Assembly (NCBI GenBank): GCA_013398015.1
Contig: VZRR01004734.1
Location: 889,898 to 953,897 of the forward strand
DNA length: 64,000 bases
Reading direction: 5' to 3'
Origin: Oreocharis arfaki
Taxonomy: Eukaryota > Chordata > Aves > Passeriformes > Paramythiidae
A model generated the notes under the pieces. That model searched no databases. It saw only the letters and a program-made list of their open reading frames with translations, and was not told the DNA's origin. The position numbers and the translations under genes are program-made. Of this stretch, positions 13,739 through 26,350 are shown one piece after another. Within the stretch, counting starts at the first letter, position 1; every line of letters starts with the position of its first letter.

Positions 13739-16399
13739 TTTTTAACAGCATCATATATAATTCTTCTTCCTTTGAAATTAAATACAACCGCAGTTGATTT
13801 CTTGCTTTCAGAGGAGTGTTGGATCTTGGCACATTATGATTACTGTTCTAGAGCTCTTCAACAGTAGTATTTTTGAGCACTGATCAGAACTGCTTCCCAT
13901 CTTGCATATTCCATTCCCAATACTGTCTCCAACTCTCATATGAATTAGGGAAATTTTTACGTGGGTTTTGAGAAACTTTCTGTGACTTCACCTTGTCATT
14001 ATGCAAGCCACCCCCCTTCACACCTACAGTTCTGGGCTGTAAAGTTTTTGTAATGAGTTTACATGTTAAATTTGGGGGTGGGCATAAGGCATGACTAGAA
14101 TTTAGCTTCTGTAGCCCTCAGTACAAGTAAACTGTGTCTGAGGGGGCATTTCTTACCTTGATAGTTATCTAAGAAGTTTAAAAGTATGTCTTTTGAAAAC
14201 AGTAGCACTGTCTCATTTATTTGAGAAACCATATTCTGTCATTTAGTGTTTCTGCTGAAATACTGGAGATCCCACCAGTACGACATGCCTGTCAGAGGCC
14301 AGTGGTTTTTGTGAGCAATCTCAGTAGATGTATGTTTGTGGCCCTTGGAGATGGGGAAAGAAAAGAGAGGAGAAACTAGGAAAAGTGAAAGGGGAAGAAA
14401 TAAAGGTACAGCAAGACATTAGCTATTGTCCTTTAGAAGTTGGGAGATTTAGCTGAAATCCCACCTAAGTCCTTGAAGTGTCTTTTTGCCTGTGATCACA
14501 GTACATGGCTGAGGTTTTCTCTGGTGAATTGCTGCTGACTACTTTGGTCCTTCACAGAATTAATCCTTAGATAAAATTAGAACCTGGCACCATTTTTCAG
14601 CCAATGCTACTAAAAATACATTGCATTGATCCTCTGTCTGTACTTTGGCATGCATGGGAGCAGAAAAAGAGCAGGAAGCTATTGAAACTGAGGCATAGCA
14701 ACATGTTCGGAAGTTGGACTTCTCCTGTGGCAATCAGGTGTGCTTCTAAGGAGGTCTGGAACCAAAACTGGTTGAAATAGGAGTTTTCTGTTGCTTGCTG
14801 TGTAAGAGCAGCTCCACAGACATGGTTTGTCCTTCAGAAATGGAAACCGTGTGTATATCAGTTATTGGAGAAGTCTGTCAACTTTGTTCTGCATTTGTGT
14901 TTTCTTATTGTTATGGTAAATTCTGAAAGTTGCAAACAGCTTCAATGTCTATAGGGATGAAGGGCCAGTTTTGAGGCATTCTCAGCTTCATTCGATTTTG
15001 TGATGGAAGGGAGAAGGCAGAAAAAAATTATTAATTTAATCCTAATCTTCTGTTGCTTTACCTAACATTTACTTTGTCTAATACAAGTATATATGTCATC
15101 TAAAGGCTTGAAAATTGAAACTCCTAGTGAGAAGGATGCTTTTATTGTTATTGCCACAGAAGTCATTTGCTACGTTTGAAGGGATGATAGCCATTGTACA
15201 TGTTACTTAGTTGAAACCTTATGAAGTAGCATCTGGGACCTGGGTCATGACTAGAGGATTGCTGCAAAAGCAGCTTCTGGCCCTCCCATCACTTGTGCCC
15301 AGTGGTGTTTGTTAGTTCCCCTCTGCCGCACTTTGGCAGACCCCCAGCATGGGGGCAGAATGATTTTGCTGAGCACTGTTCTTGAGATCCAGTGCAAAGA
15401 CCAGAGAAAGGGTTCAGACAGGGGTTTGTGGTGCCTGACTTGGGAGGCAGGCAAGGTTCATTTGTGCAGCCACAGTACCTGTTTTGTGGCTGCCAACAAG
15501 CAGCTGGTGAGGGGAAAAAAGGAGGGTATAGAATAATGATCTGAACAGGGTCCATTGATAAACCATTTAATTGTAAGGCAGAAGACTTCTGGATCCATCT
15601 GTGGTAGTGCAAGGTGCTTTTCCCATCTGCGTCTCGTTGCTGCCCGCTTACCTTCTTGGTTTGTTGGAAGAGCACTCGTGCAGGCCTGGTCCTGGGGCTT
15701 TCAGCAGAGTCGGTGAAATTGCACTGGTAGCAGCACTTGAAACTTTAGCTGGGCTGGTGTTGTGGCTTGCACAGATGAGGAAAAGCTCACAGAAACAGCT
15801 CTGAAGACAGACTAGTGAAGGCACTTCAGAGTAACTCCTGGATGAGCTGCATTCAGAACAGGCTTAAGATTGGTGTCAGGTGCAAGTTCACACCAGTGGT
15901 GGTGTACTAATACAACTCTCATCATGGTACTCTGTTTTCATATTTATAGTACTTTATAGTAACTAAAGCACATTCCTGATTTTAAAGAAAAAGTTAAGTT
16001 GTGAGTTTAAACAGTGTCCTTACATTATTTTGCTCCCATATACTTTTGTTTCATGGGAAACAGAATCAGTGAGTACCAATTGTTAAGTAATAAGCTAATG
16101 GAATTTGGTTTAAGTACTAGGGTTATTTGTTTTTAGTGTTTCTGGTTGGAGTGATCAAATAACAAGACAAAGGTGGAAAATATTTATTCAACCTTACTGT
16201 TATTTTTGTAACTATTGATGAGTTATTGAATACCACAGAAATAGCTATTGACTGAATTATTTGACTAAAACCAGTTAATTAAACTAACATTTTAAGTAAA
16301 TGTTATTTATGTAGCCCTGATTCCTGGCTCTCTTCTGATGTCCCTGCTTCACTTCCTTCATTTTATCTTTTTCTTTCCTAAAGGAGAATATAGCATATA

Positions 16400-16515
16400 C
16401 CTTTGCATCATTTTCTGTTCCTTTCTTTTTTCACCTCCTATCTCCTTCCTTTTCTCCCCACTCTTCACCACCTCCACCCCTGCATCTTCTGTTTCTCCTT
16501 TCTTCTGCCATTTCT
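16400..16515 (+). repeat. Pyrimidine-rich low-complexity tract
   Basis: Mostly C and T on the + strand (CTTTCTTTTTTCACCTCC and similar), followed by a short TCTC run near 16565. Open frames on both strands here come from the skewed composition and are not genes. It lies inside CPPED1 intron 1 with no adjacent exon signal. Confidence 0.6.
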
Positions 16516-19132
16516 TGATTCTGTCTGTGTACTGAACTTCTCTTTTGAAATTCATCTTATCAGTCTCTCTCTCTGCCTCACATGACCATCACTCACCCAC
16601 TCAAACTAGAGCATCTGTGTGCAGTCTTAGAAACATTCAGGTACTTAGAACCTAGAGAGTTACTGTATTGGCGTGAATATAAGTCAGGAAATAAAATATC
16701 CTTGAAACATATATTAGAATAACCCCTGGTCTGGCTTTCCAACCTGTTCTGCATCAGCTCTGCCTGCTCCCTGACAGTGCATTGTCTGCTTGCCAGCCCT
16801 GTGTATGTTCAAGTGTTATATAAAGCTCCCTGGGACCTGGTCCAGCCCTGCTGCCTGTGCCACCCAGCCAGGACTGCTCCAGGTGCTGCAGCTGCCTGTG
16901 GCCACCACACACCATTCCTGGGGCTCTGAAAGGGTAACACAGTCTGTCCATGCTTGAAACACAGGCTTTAAAAACAAACGCTAGCTCTTTTTTTTCAAGT
17001 AGTTTCTATAAAAATAAACAAATCTAACTATATTTTACTTGGGTTTCTATGGTAAAAATACTGGCTTCAGATTAAACAATACAAAACAAGTATATTTTGC
17101 TCAGTGTTGATTTATCAGTACTGTCTGTCAAGTTGCTGGAAAAGGGACAGGTGTGAGAAGTCCTGCCATATTGTTCAAAGATTTGATCTTTTTTCCCCAT
17201 TTAGTGGATAAATTGTGCCACTCCTCCAAACCAAGTTCCTGTTTCAGAAATTCCCTTTTTTCAGTTTCATTTTGTAGAGGTCATAAAGGGTTTCTGGTGC
17301 AAGCTTCCTTAACTGATATTGTTCCCATACCTTTCCACTTATAAAAACTGTAAGTTCATTTCTCTGCACAAGCAGTGCCTTTGCTGCATCATGTAAGCTG
17401 CTTTTATGGCAGTTCTATTTTTTCATGCAAGTCATAAAATAAAAACCTAAACTACTTCGTGGCATTCAACTGGTTCCATAAGGCTTCTACTGCAATCTCA
17501 TGGATAGATGGATCATTTCACTTCTCTGAACAGTTGTGTAACTGGAAGAGTAATTTTTTTTCAGAATTAGAAGCCAATGAGTGGCTAGGAGTTTCTATCC
17601 ATAAAATAAGTGATTATTTAGAGTAAGTCAGTGCTGGTATATAAATAATTTTGTTTAGAAATGAAATGTTAGTTTAACTAAAGTGCAGAAGCTTTCAGTT
17701 GGCAAAATGATGTGATGCCATAGCAACAGGTGACAATTACAAGTAGCTTCTGGGAGTTGCCTACATTCCTTATCCCTCACTCCAGTCTATCCATATCCAT
17801 GGTGCAAGAGATGAATTCTGAGCTCTGTTTTCTAACCTTCCTTGAAAGAAACACACTCCCCTTCTTGCAAAGTGTGAAGCTCCAGTTCTGGAGCTTGTGG
17901 AAGGAAATCAAAAGTATATCCATGTGTTGGACATGCCACTTCTCTGCTGTTACTGGAAGACCAGTTTTGCCTCAAAATGAATTTCAGATCAGACTGACAT
18001 GATATGAGAGTATATTTGTGGATTATATTTTAATTTTAAATAATTTGCTGTATCTTTTCTTTTTGATTCAACTGTAGATGGATGTAGTCAGTGAGTTTTT
18101 AACAGTTTAAATGCTGTGTTAAAAACCTCTGATAACAGTAACTGTTAAGGCAAATACAGCTGTCAAAACTGAAATATTCAGGTTGCAAATGAATGCATAT
18201 AGACAGCTGGAGAAACCACAGCATACTCATGTTTGTACTTCAATTCCAGCTTGAGACATAAGTCTAGGGAACGGGCTACCCATTTTTGTTTTAAATTTGT
18301 AGCCAACTGTTATTTTATTTGCCCAGTGTTGAGATTTTTTTCTTCCAAATGGGCTTGTAGTCTTATATTTATCACCCTTTGTTTGTTGTACTTGGAATTC
18401 CAGTATTGGAGAAAGAAGTATACGAAAAATGGTAGCACAGTTTCTGTCACACTCTCTGCCCACACTGACTCTGTCAATGGAAATTTTTTTCTGAGTTCTC
18501 ACCTTTTTGCCATAGGTCTTGGGAGCAATTGTGGCAGCAGTAGATTTGGATTTCCATTTTGCTGCTAATTCTGATGCTGCTGAGTTTAGTGTCTGCTGAC
18601 CTTGGTCCTGTTGAGTGGCTTTGGTTCTAACTCTAAAGACTGTGCTACATCCAACTTTTCTCTAAAACTGAGAACAAAAAGCATATAACTCCTTAATAAT
18701 TTAAGAAAAAGTCTGCTGGAACCATAAAATGTGAAACTTGTGTATGTTTTAACTTGTTAATTAAAGAAGCAATAATTAGAGTCTTAAAAGAATCGGCTGA
18801 AATCTAATGTTACACACTTGTGCTGTGCTGTAGTCTTGTAATTTCCAGCACTATTTGCTGAATTCTTCGCATACTTTTCCTCTAATCAGTCTGTAATTGC
18901 TATGTGGTATAATTAGATTAATATACTTTCATTTATTACAACTACACATTAGAGGAAAATTTTGTACTTCTGCCTTTATATTTGTCCTGTATGAAGGAGT
19001 AGAGAATTCTGTACTTGCGTTTAAGCAGCGTCAGCCTACTGAGGTGAACAATCAATTTAATGATGCGTGGAAGCTTTCATTCTCTTTTAAGTGTCTCTAC
19101 TGTGGTTTTTTTTCCTCTTTTTTTCTTCTTAG

Positions 19133-19351
19133 ATGCTGAGTACCAATGGAAGGGGCCCTTCTACTTCATCCAAGGAGCAGATCCTCAGTTTGGACTGATG
19201 AAAGCTTGGACACATGGAGACACTAATAATGGAGATGATGAATGGGGAGAGGAAATTAAATTAGCAGAGCAAGCAGTGCAAGCCATTAACAAACTAAACC
19301 CTAAACCCAAGTTCTTTGTGCTGTGTGGAGACCTTGTCCATGGAATGCCAG
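19133..19351 (+). CDS. CPPED1: CPPED1 exon 2
   Basis: The acceptor is a long pyrimidine tract ending TTCTTCTTAG before 19133, and the donor is CCAG|GTAAGG at 19352. The exon starts two bases into a codon and ends with one base of the next (phase 1 at both ends), 219 nt. It encodes the N-terminal part of the metallophosphatase fold: EYQWKGPFYFIQGADPQFG, with the first metal-binding Asp codon at 19180, and the second motif CGDLVHGMPG, with GAC at 19330. Between them lie an acidic stretch (NNGDDEWGEE) and the helix AVQAINKLNPKPKFF. These match CPPED1 family blocks closely. In calcineurin-like phosphoesterases the two Asp residues and the motif His bind the two metal ions. Confidence 0.96.
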
Positions 19352-21132
19352 GTAAGGCAATTAAAAGTGCCAAATTGAGGTAGTAACTCAATTTTTTTTA
19401 TATTTCAGATTGACAATGAGGCTGATTTATTAGACTTGATTTCAAAATAGTCTTTCATAAGTATCATTAGCATTAGTTCCTGTTTTGGGGGAAAAAAAGG
19501 TGATTTGTCAATGGTTCTTGAGATACTATTCTGATTTCTTTATCTGACTTCCTGTAGCATTCATCTTAAGCCTGTACGTTCATTAGTCAATTGCTTTCTT
19601 TTCAGTAGGAAATTTTCTTTGAAATAAAAGTCTTTCTCCTAAACAAATTGCTTTGAGATGACAAAGAGGGGCTCTAACAATTGGGGAAAAATAATGCCAA
19701 GAAAATAGCAAAAAATAGATATGGCTTTTTGGGTACCTAAAGTGAGTAAAGCTCAGAAAATTCTCTAGCTTTCTAGTGCTTAATAAATTCAAATATTTAA
19801 GTTTTTAAAATGCTAAAGGTCAGTGAGTTCGAACTTCAGCAGTTCTGTCCTGTGGCTGTGGGACTCTGAGCTCAGTGTATTTCTGTGTACACTGAGAAGA
19901 GGAACAACAAACCATCCAGAAAGGTGAGTTACAAGAAAGATAAAAGTGCTTTTCTTGGAAGTGAAGTAAGTGGTGTTACCTGCTGACAAGCAGGAAAGCA
20001 GATCTAAGCACAGTGTCTCCCATTTGTTAGCCCTGATAAGCTGCAGAGCTGCAGACAGCCCTGGCTCTGTCACTGCCAGCACCACAATCCACGCAGAGAG
20101 TCTGCAAACATCCTGTGCCTTGTGCTCCTCTCTGCTTCACACTCCACCTGCACCTGAGGAGCTGCTTCCCAGCCCTTGCTCGCACAGCAGGGGCTTGAGC
20201 ACATTGGAGACCTTTTCCTAATTCCTTCAGTGTCCCACAGTGTTAATTTTAAGACTTTAGCTGTCAAATTGATTGACAGTGTTTATATGCTTTCTTTTGA
20301 TCAGAACACAGTTTTACTGAAGGAGTGGGAAAGTGTAAAAACCAACAGATTTAAGCTTGATTGAATCCACTGTGTAACACCTCAGTAGCTTGATCATAAA
20401 GTATGCCGTGGTGCAGTTTTATTGGCTTATGTGCTTCCATTAATTTTGGAATCATCTGTCCTTCTTATAGCAGAGTTTTAATAAATATTTTGATTAGGAC
20501 TTTTAATTTGTGTAGGTGTTAGAAATATTTTGGTTTCAGTATCCCTTGTAAGAGGAAGAAAACTCAGGACAAATAATGGGTGTTATGCATCCTATTGAAA
20601 TGGGTCTTTCACTCAAAAAAATTAAATAATCCAGGAGGCTAAGTTAGTTTCATTTTACCTGGATGTTTCTCAAATACACATAAACCAGTACAAAGTTCTG
20701 AGTACTTTTGTCTCTCTTGACTTGAAACAACATTATTCTAAGGGTTCTCTGTTGGTAAAGTGTGAACTAGAGAGCCAACAATCATCTGACTTCCATTGGG
20801 CACTGAATGGCTGGATACAATAAATAAGTCTTGTGTGTGGTGTTTTTTGCATTTGGTTGGGTTTTTTTTTCTAGCAATGGTTCTCTGTAGTCATTATTGT
20901 CCCTTTTGCCAGCGTGTGTCTCGGACTTAGTAATGTTTTAAATACAAACCTGTCAGGGCTTTGCAAAACATTAGCATTATTCATTTTGGTAACAGACGCG
21001 TGAAAGAAACTGATTGGATGGTACTGGTGAGATCACCTACATTGTGTGATGGATGTGCTGTGCCTTGTATAAATATTTGAAGCTGCCTTGTGCAATTTCC
21101 AAGAAATTGAAAGAAAGAGCAATTCATTACTC

Positions 21133-21175
21133 AGTAAACTTAAGGGTCTTTTTCAGGCTAAATGATTCTGTGATT
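21133..21175 (+). mobile_element. CR1 LINE 3' terminal fragment
   Basis: The sequence AAGGGTCTTTTTCAGGCTAA followed by ATGATTCTGTGATT resembles the highly characteristic 3' end of avian CR1 elements, a GGTCCCTTCCAACC-type segment followed by short tandem copies of ATTCTRTG. Only the last ~40 bases are convincing. CR1 copies are usually truncated at their 5' end, which fits. The sequence upstream does not clearly continue the element. Confidence 0.55.
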
Positions 21176-22259
21176 ACCTCACTTGAGCCACCGTATTTTA
21201 ACTTCTCTAATAATTTTTTGTTGATCGAAATTATGTTAATAGTTTTCAAGCCTGTGTTATCATGTAGTTATGTAAAGTGGTTAAGGAAATGCACTCTTAA
21301 AAGGAATTGTAGCATATTCAGCTGGAACAATTACTTACTTCATTATTGCCTTTGTGTTTATACAAATGGTTTGCTCTGCCGTGTGTCGATAAACGTCCAA
21401 GTACAATTTAACCATAAAGTTGTACATAAAAGTACAATTTTACAGCCCTCTTTCATTCTGTCTAAACAGATGACAGAGGTAACAGTGAATTGCTCTATGG
21501 TGCAGATACCTGTGGCTTAACAGTCTTGGACCAGTTGCCTAGAAGGACAGGGAAATTATACAGCTTTTTAATCAATGCCTGTCAGCAAAAAGTGAGTGGG
21601 CAACACAGGTCTTCCTCTCTTCTCTTAAAATATTTTATCATGGAGTATTAAGGGTAAGCTTTTTGATGGGCTGTTTTAAAGCATGCACTGTAGCCATTTA
21701 GCTTAACCAGTGTTGAAGCCTTTTGCAAAGGAACTCTAAGAAATCTCAGAATTCCAGCAGCTAGAAGTGATGAACAGAATCCTGATCAGCTGGGAAGCAA
21801 TCAGGCACAGCACTTGGAATCCATTACAGATGTCATTAGAGCAACGAAGTAATCATATCTTGGTATTTAGCTGCTGATTAAAAGTAGTTTGTACTCTGAA
21901 TATTATTTCCAGAAGTTTTTCTTGATTACATAATCAAGAATAGGATATCTATTCTTGGTAACACTAATATTGTGGTACAATCAGATCAGGAATTTTAAGC
22001 AATACCTTATAGTGCAACTATGTCACTGAATATAATTTCTATGAACTGGGTGCTTACACTTGAATACACCATGATAATGAAGGACTTCCTTCTGAAGGCA
22101 TTTGTGTGCATTAAGAATAATATAATTTAATATGACAAAATGGTAATCTGTAAAATATTGTTGATCAGATAATGTGTTTATTTCACTACATTTTTCTAAA
22201 ACTCTGGAAGTCTATTTTTAAAAGTGTTATTTTTCTCATATCAAGTTGGAACCTTCTGC

Positions 22260-23420
22260 TTTGTTTTATGAAAACTTCCCATATTGTTCCATTACTAATA
22301 CACTCCAAGCCCAACAGTCCAGCTCCAGTCCAACAACCGGTTCCTCACCCATCTTGTTCTTCACTCATCCAGACTGCAACATCCCAGCTCCACAGCTCTT
22401 TGGTAATAGAGCAGTGCCTCACAGTGACATCAGCCAGTGCTCTCAGTACTCTTGGATTCATCCTGTCAGTCCCATGGGATGGCTTGGCTTGAAACTTTCC
22501 AGGAGATACTTGCTCTGTCACTGGTGTATCCTCTGCACCTTTAGCTCTGGGAGAGCATTTCGGTGCAGGGAGGCAAAGAAGCTCTGTGTACCTGTCTCTT
22601 GTCACTGCCTCATGCAGCAGTGGGCTGTATTTTCTTTATTATTTTATTGCTGAAGTAGCAGTAGAAGCTTTTGCTGCCCTCTGCCAGTTTCAGCCCTCAG
22701 AGTGCTTTTCCTGACAGCAGCCCTGCATACTCGGGTGCTTTTTCAGTATTCTTCTTCCCAGTATGTCTTTAGTTCCAACTCCCTTTTATGTCCTTTTTTC
22801 ATTGGTTCTCAGTTCCTCATCTGGCTAGATCATTCTCTTATAGCCTGCATTTTTCTCTCTCCCGCTGCCTTCCCTGAGTATGTAGCAGGACCATTCTTGT
22901 GCTAGGAGGAGCTTGTTTTTGAAGACTTACCATCGCTCTCAAGCTCTTGCCTTTCAGACCAGCCTCACACAGGATCAGGTAGCCCATCTCTGAATAAGCC
23001 AGTGTGCTGTCCTGAGGCCCCAGATGTGCCCTCTGCCTTTCCTGCTCCCTTTGGGGTCTTGAACTCCACCTTGGAGGCTGCTCCAGCCGAGGCTGCGATG
23101 ATTAACACGTCCCCCAGCACCCCTGTGTTTGTGAGTAGTAGAGAGCAGGCCCTGGTTGGCCTGTCTGTGTCGAGGGATTGTCTCAGACTGCCTCCGGGGT
23201 TCCATGTCTCCAACTGCCTCCGGGGTTCCATGTCTCCTGGGTTGCTGTTGGCAGGTGGCAGGGAGGTTAGTATCCCATAAGAACCAGGGCGATCTGGAGG
23301 CCTTTTCAAGTTGCTCACAGGAGAGTTAATCCATTCTTTTGCACTTTTTGGGTGGTCTGTAGCAAAATCCCACCTTTAGTGGCTGAGCTCTTCCCTGATC
23401 CTAACTCAGGTTCAGTGAGG
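22260..23420 (-). mobile_element. Decayed CR1-type LINE, endonuclease to start of RT
   Basis: Read on the minus strand, fragments of a CR1 ORF2 appear in order. VGFCYRPPKK at 23373-23344 is followed by QLEKASRS (endonuclease). LLLTNTGVLGDV lies at about 23141-23106, VEFK near 23069 and LFRDGLPD at 22997-22974 (endonuclease C-terminus). KSFYCYFSNK lies within 22634-22671, TQSFFASLHRN within 22560-22590, and RMNPRVLRALADV at 22464-22426, which begins the RT region. Frameshifts and stops separate the blocks, so it is inactive. It lies antisense to CPPED1 in intron 2. It overlaps in content with the 12.5-13.7 kb element but carries more of the endonuclease and less of the RT, so the two are separate insertions. 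Confidence 0.85.
23187..23237. repeat. 26-bp tandem duplication
   Basis: Two head-to-tail copies of a 26-bp unit containing GCCTCCGGGGTTCCATGTCT occupy 23187-23212 and 23213-23237. The copies are identical apart from the final base, so the duplication looks recent compared with the heavily decayed CR1 fragment that contains it. Confidence 0.85.
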
Positions 23421-25099
23421 CTGGTGTCTGTTCATAGAACAATGCTCTCCAAACATGGGGCAAACAATCTCACCTTCTTTCTTGGCTGTCCTTCCTGTTC
23501 CAGTTTAACGTGAACACTGTGCTTCCTTCTCCATCCCATACCTGGAGTGTAGAATGGTGACCAGGAAACAGCGTCAGCATTTCAACACCTTTTGTTACAG
23601 CAGCAGAGAATTCAGCTGTTGGCAGCCAAGGTCACCCTGCTGAAGCCACTAAGAAACTGACTGTGAAGCTGAGAATCCAGCAGCTATTTTTAAGTGGCCA
23701 AATTCCTTCAGAGGAAATTGTTTAAATGCATTTTTTTGATGACACTTCTGCTGTCAGTAACTTGGTAGTTCTAGCCAGTAAGTTATTTATGTGATGTATT
23801 TAGACCAGGTGTTTAATTATTTTTCATGAATTGTTCTGGCTACATGGTAAAAGAAAAGTAAGACAGCAAGTCTCTTGCAAACTTACTTAGCTCTGACTGT
23901 AGTAAAATGTAGCTGTTTAGAGACTAAATGATACAAGACTTCTCTAATAATGTGCATAATCACAAAAAACCTGATAGAACTTGATTAAGCTTGATCTGTT
24001 AGCAGTGTGCTAATGGATCAGTGAGCAAGTAATGTTTATGCTTGCAGTTATAAATTCATTTGTGTGTATATGTTAATTACAAGAAATCAAAATCACTGGA
24101 ATTGACTATTATGGTACTTGAAATACACTGTGAACACTTGTACTAATTCTTTTAGTTAATGTGAAGGTATAATAATCTCTAATACACACATTCCCTACCC
24201 AGGTCATGCAGTGCTCTATAATCTCACATCAGCCTTTTCTGTCAATTAAGCCCAAGTAGTGACATTTTTCTGTTTTATATTATTAAATTGTTTAATCAAG
24301 GGTTTTCAAATCATTATTTATAACATGTTTCAGCATTTGTGCTTTTTATATATGTCTTTTCTAAATGGAACAAGCTAAAACGTCTGATTGTTTCAATCAG
24401 CTTTACATAGCTGCAGTCACATTTAATAATGTTTTCTTACTCCTCCTTGGTGTGCTTGCTGTCTATGTCTCTCACTCGCTTTGTTGGGCCATACTTGGAT
24501 TGTAAGATCTTCCAGGATTGTGTCTGTTACATATTTTCATGTTTTTGCTCTGCCATCTAATGTGTGTTTCAGGCTGTGAGCCCAGGCATGTGTTCTTACT
24601 GTGAATAGTTTAAACAGGAGGTGACAGAAAAGGCCCTGACAATAGAACAGCTGAAAACAGAGGTGCCCAAACTATACACAGCTCATTGCTGCTGTGTTCG
24701 TGGTCATTGAGGCACTGCAGCCTTGAGAGCTGCCAGAAGATTGCTTTGTGTAATGGGGGAAAAACAGCTAGGCAGCCAGGCAAGGCCCCAGAGCTGCAGC
24801 AGCTTGGGATGGTGAAAGGTACAGACTTTTACCTTCAATGTCTGGCATCCTGTAAAAAGCACAGTCATGAATTTGGGAAAGAATTGTCACTGACAGAATC
24901 ACTGTGAGACTGCAGGAGACACACGTGCCCTCCCTGCCCCAGTGTCCTTCCTCTTCCTCTCTCCCTGCCTTCTCTGCTTCGAGCACTGAGGGCCCCTGCC
25001 TACAGCCGGGATGTGTGGCTGTGCTGCTGCTGCTTCCAGGGGCCCCAGCTCTTCTGGGACATTCTCTGGTGCCAGCCAGCTCCCCCTGCCTGCATGCTG

Positions 25100-25140
25100 T
25101 GCTCTGTGTGTCCCTGTGTGTATCCGTGTGTGTGTGTGCA
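25100..25140 (+). repeat. TG-rich imperfect microsatellite
   Basis: Short GTGTGT runs separated by CCC and ATCC, ending in a pure TG run just before 25140. Simple sequence within intron 2. It explains the His/Thr-rich open frame on the opposite strand. Confidence 0.7.
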
Positions 25141-26254
25141 TCACTGGTTTGCGTTTTCCCCCACGAATTCGCACGTTCCACTAGCGCTTTTAACTCCTCC
25201 ATAAAGCCTCAATAAGGCACATCAGCTCAGTTCAGCTAATTACAATTTTGGGCAACAGTATGTTCTTTATGTGAAAAGCAAAACTGCTGGCTGTGTGTCT
25301 CCTCGAAATTATATAGCCTATCCTGTCTCCCATGCAGTGTTTCTTCATACAATAAAACAGGCAATGATGTGCAGCAAGGTTTTTAAAAGCAGGTGCCAAA
25401 TGTTGGGATTCTGAGTTCATATTTAGACAGCAATTAAGTGACAGGTTTTCAAATCAGTACTTCTCCATTTGACTCCTGCTTGACAATTTGATGATCAGAA
25501 TACGAGATGAGATGGGCATACTGGCTCTTATACAATTAGTCCCTCTTATGAGCTGTGACACGTCCGCAGAGGAAAGTGAAGTTATTTGTGTTCAGAGTAG
25601 ACAAGCTGCAGAGCTGAGGAACATCAGAGCTGATGGTTCTGGTGGCCAGACTGCGGTATGGCTTCATTTCTGTTTATAATCACTGTAGCATTTGAAGCCA
25701 TCCTCTCTCCTGAGAGAAGCACTAACTGGATTGTCTTGAGCTTCTTACTCATGCCCAAATTTGATGTGCAACTGCCATGGTCCAAAATATTTGTCAATTG
25801 TTTCTGTTAAATATGGAGTGCCTTAACATGACTGCCTCCAAAAGTTTATTTTTTATAGACAATAAATCTTAAGGCATAGGCCGCAGTATATAATTGCAAA
25901 CACAGGGTAACTCTAAAAAAAAAAACATAGGGAAAGCACACACCATAGTAAATGGTCCCAGTCAAAGCATTATTGTTTAAAATCTGTTTGTGTATGTTCT
26001 GAATTCTCTTACTTAACCATCTTGGGATGGTCAGGAAAGGTCAGCGAATACTTGGTTTGTGTAAGAGCTGAAGTTGGTACCTCCCAAGAAGTCCTACCTG
26101 TCTTATGGTCCAGGATCCTCTAAAAAGGAACGTCGAGGAAATGTCCAGTTTTATTGCACTTGATAAAGTCCACAGTCATTTACCCATGTGTGTTCTTCCT
26201 TGTTAGGAAATATTCCCCAGCCCTCTGCTGCACAGAGTTGCCATTTGCAGCTGC

Positions 26255-26350
26255 TTTGCAGCCAGCTGAGCGCTGTCCTTGGCGAGGCGGGTGCTGCACT
26301 CGTGCTTTATTGCGTCACGCGGGACCGGCGTGGTCACACTGCAGGGACCG
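26255..26350. promoter_or_regulatory. Small CpG-dense patch in intron 2, possible regulatory element
   Basis: About 100 bases with roughly a dozen CpG dinucleotides (GAGCGC, GGCGAGGCGGG, TTGCGTCACGCGGGACCGGC) in an otherwise CpG-poor intron. TGCGTCAC resembles a CRE/ATF half-site. No splice sites or TATA box are seen. It could be an intronic enhancer, a minor promoter, or a remnant of a GC-rich repeat. The function is inferred only from composition. Confidence 0.3.

Larger units (their letters stand above)
10166..19132 (+). other. CPPED1: CPPED1 intron 1 (predicted)
   Basis: About 9 kb between the CpG-island donor and the exon 2 acceptor. Apart from the antisense CR1 at 12535-13738 and a pyrimidine-rich tract near 16.4 kb, I see only short chance open frames. 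The 15.25-15.8 kb stretch is somewhat GC-rich and open on both strands, but I could not match it to a gene or repeat. The 5' end also carries a second strong donor at 10495, described in the findings. Confidence 0.5.

Noticed and set aside
15251..15804. Overlapping open frames on both strands in intron 1
   Set aside because: Moderately GC-rich sequence with no CR1, gene or RNA match. It is reported only as unexplained intron sequence.
21053..21520. 155-codon + strand open frame
   Set aside because: AT-rich, Cys/Leu/Ser-rich composition with no motif, and it runs through a CR1 3' fragment.
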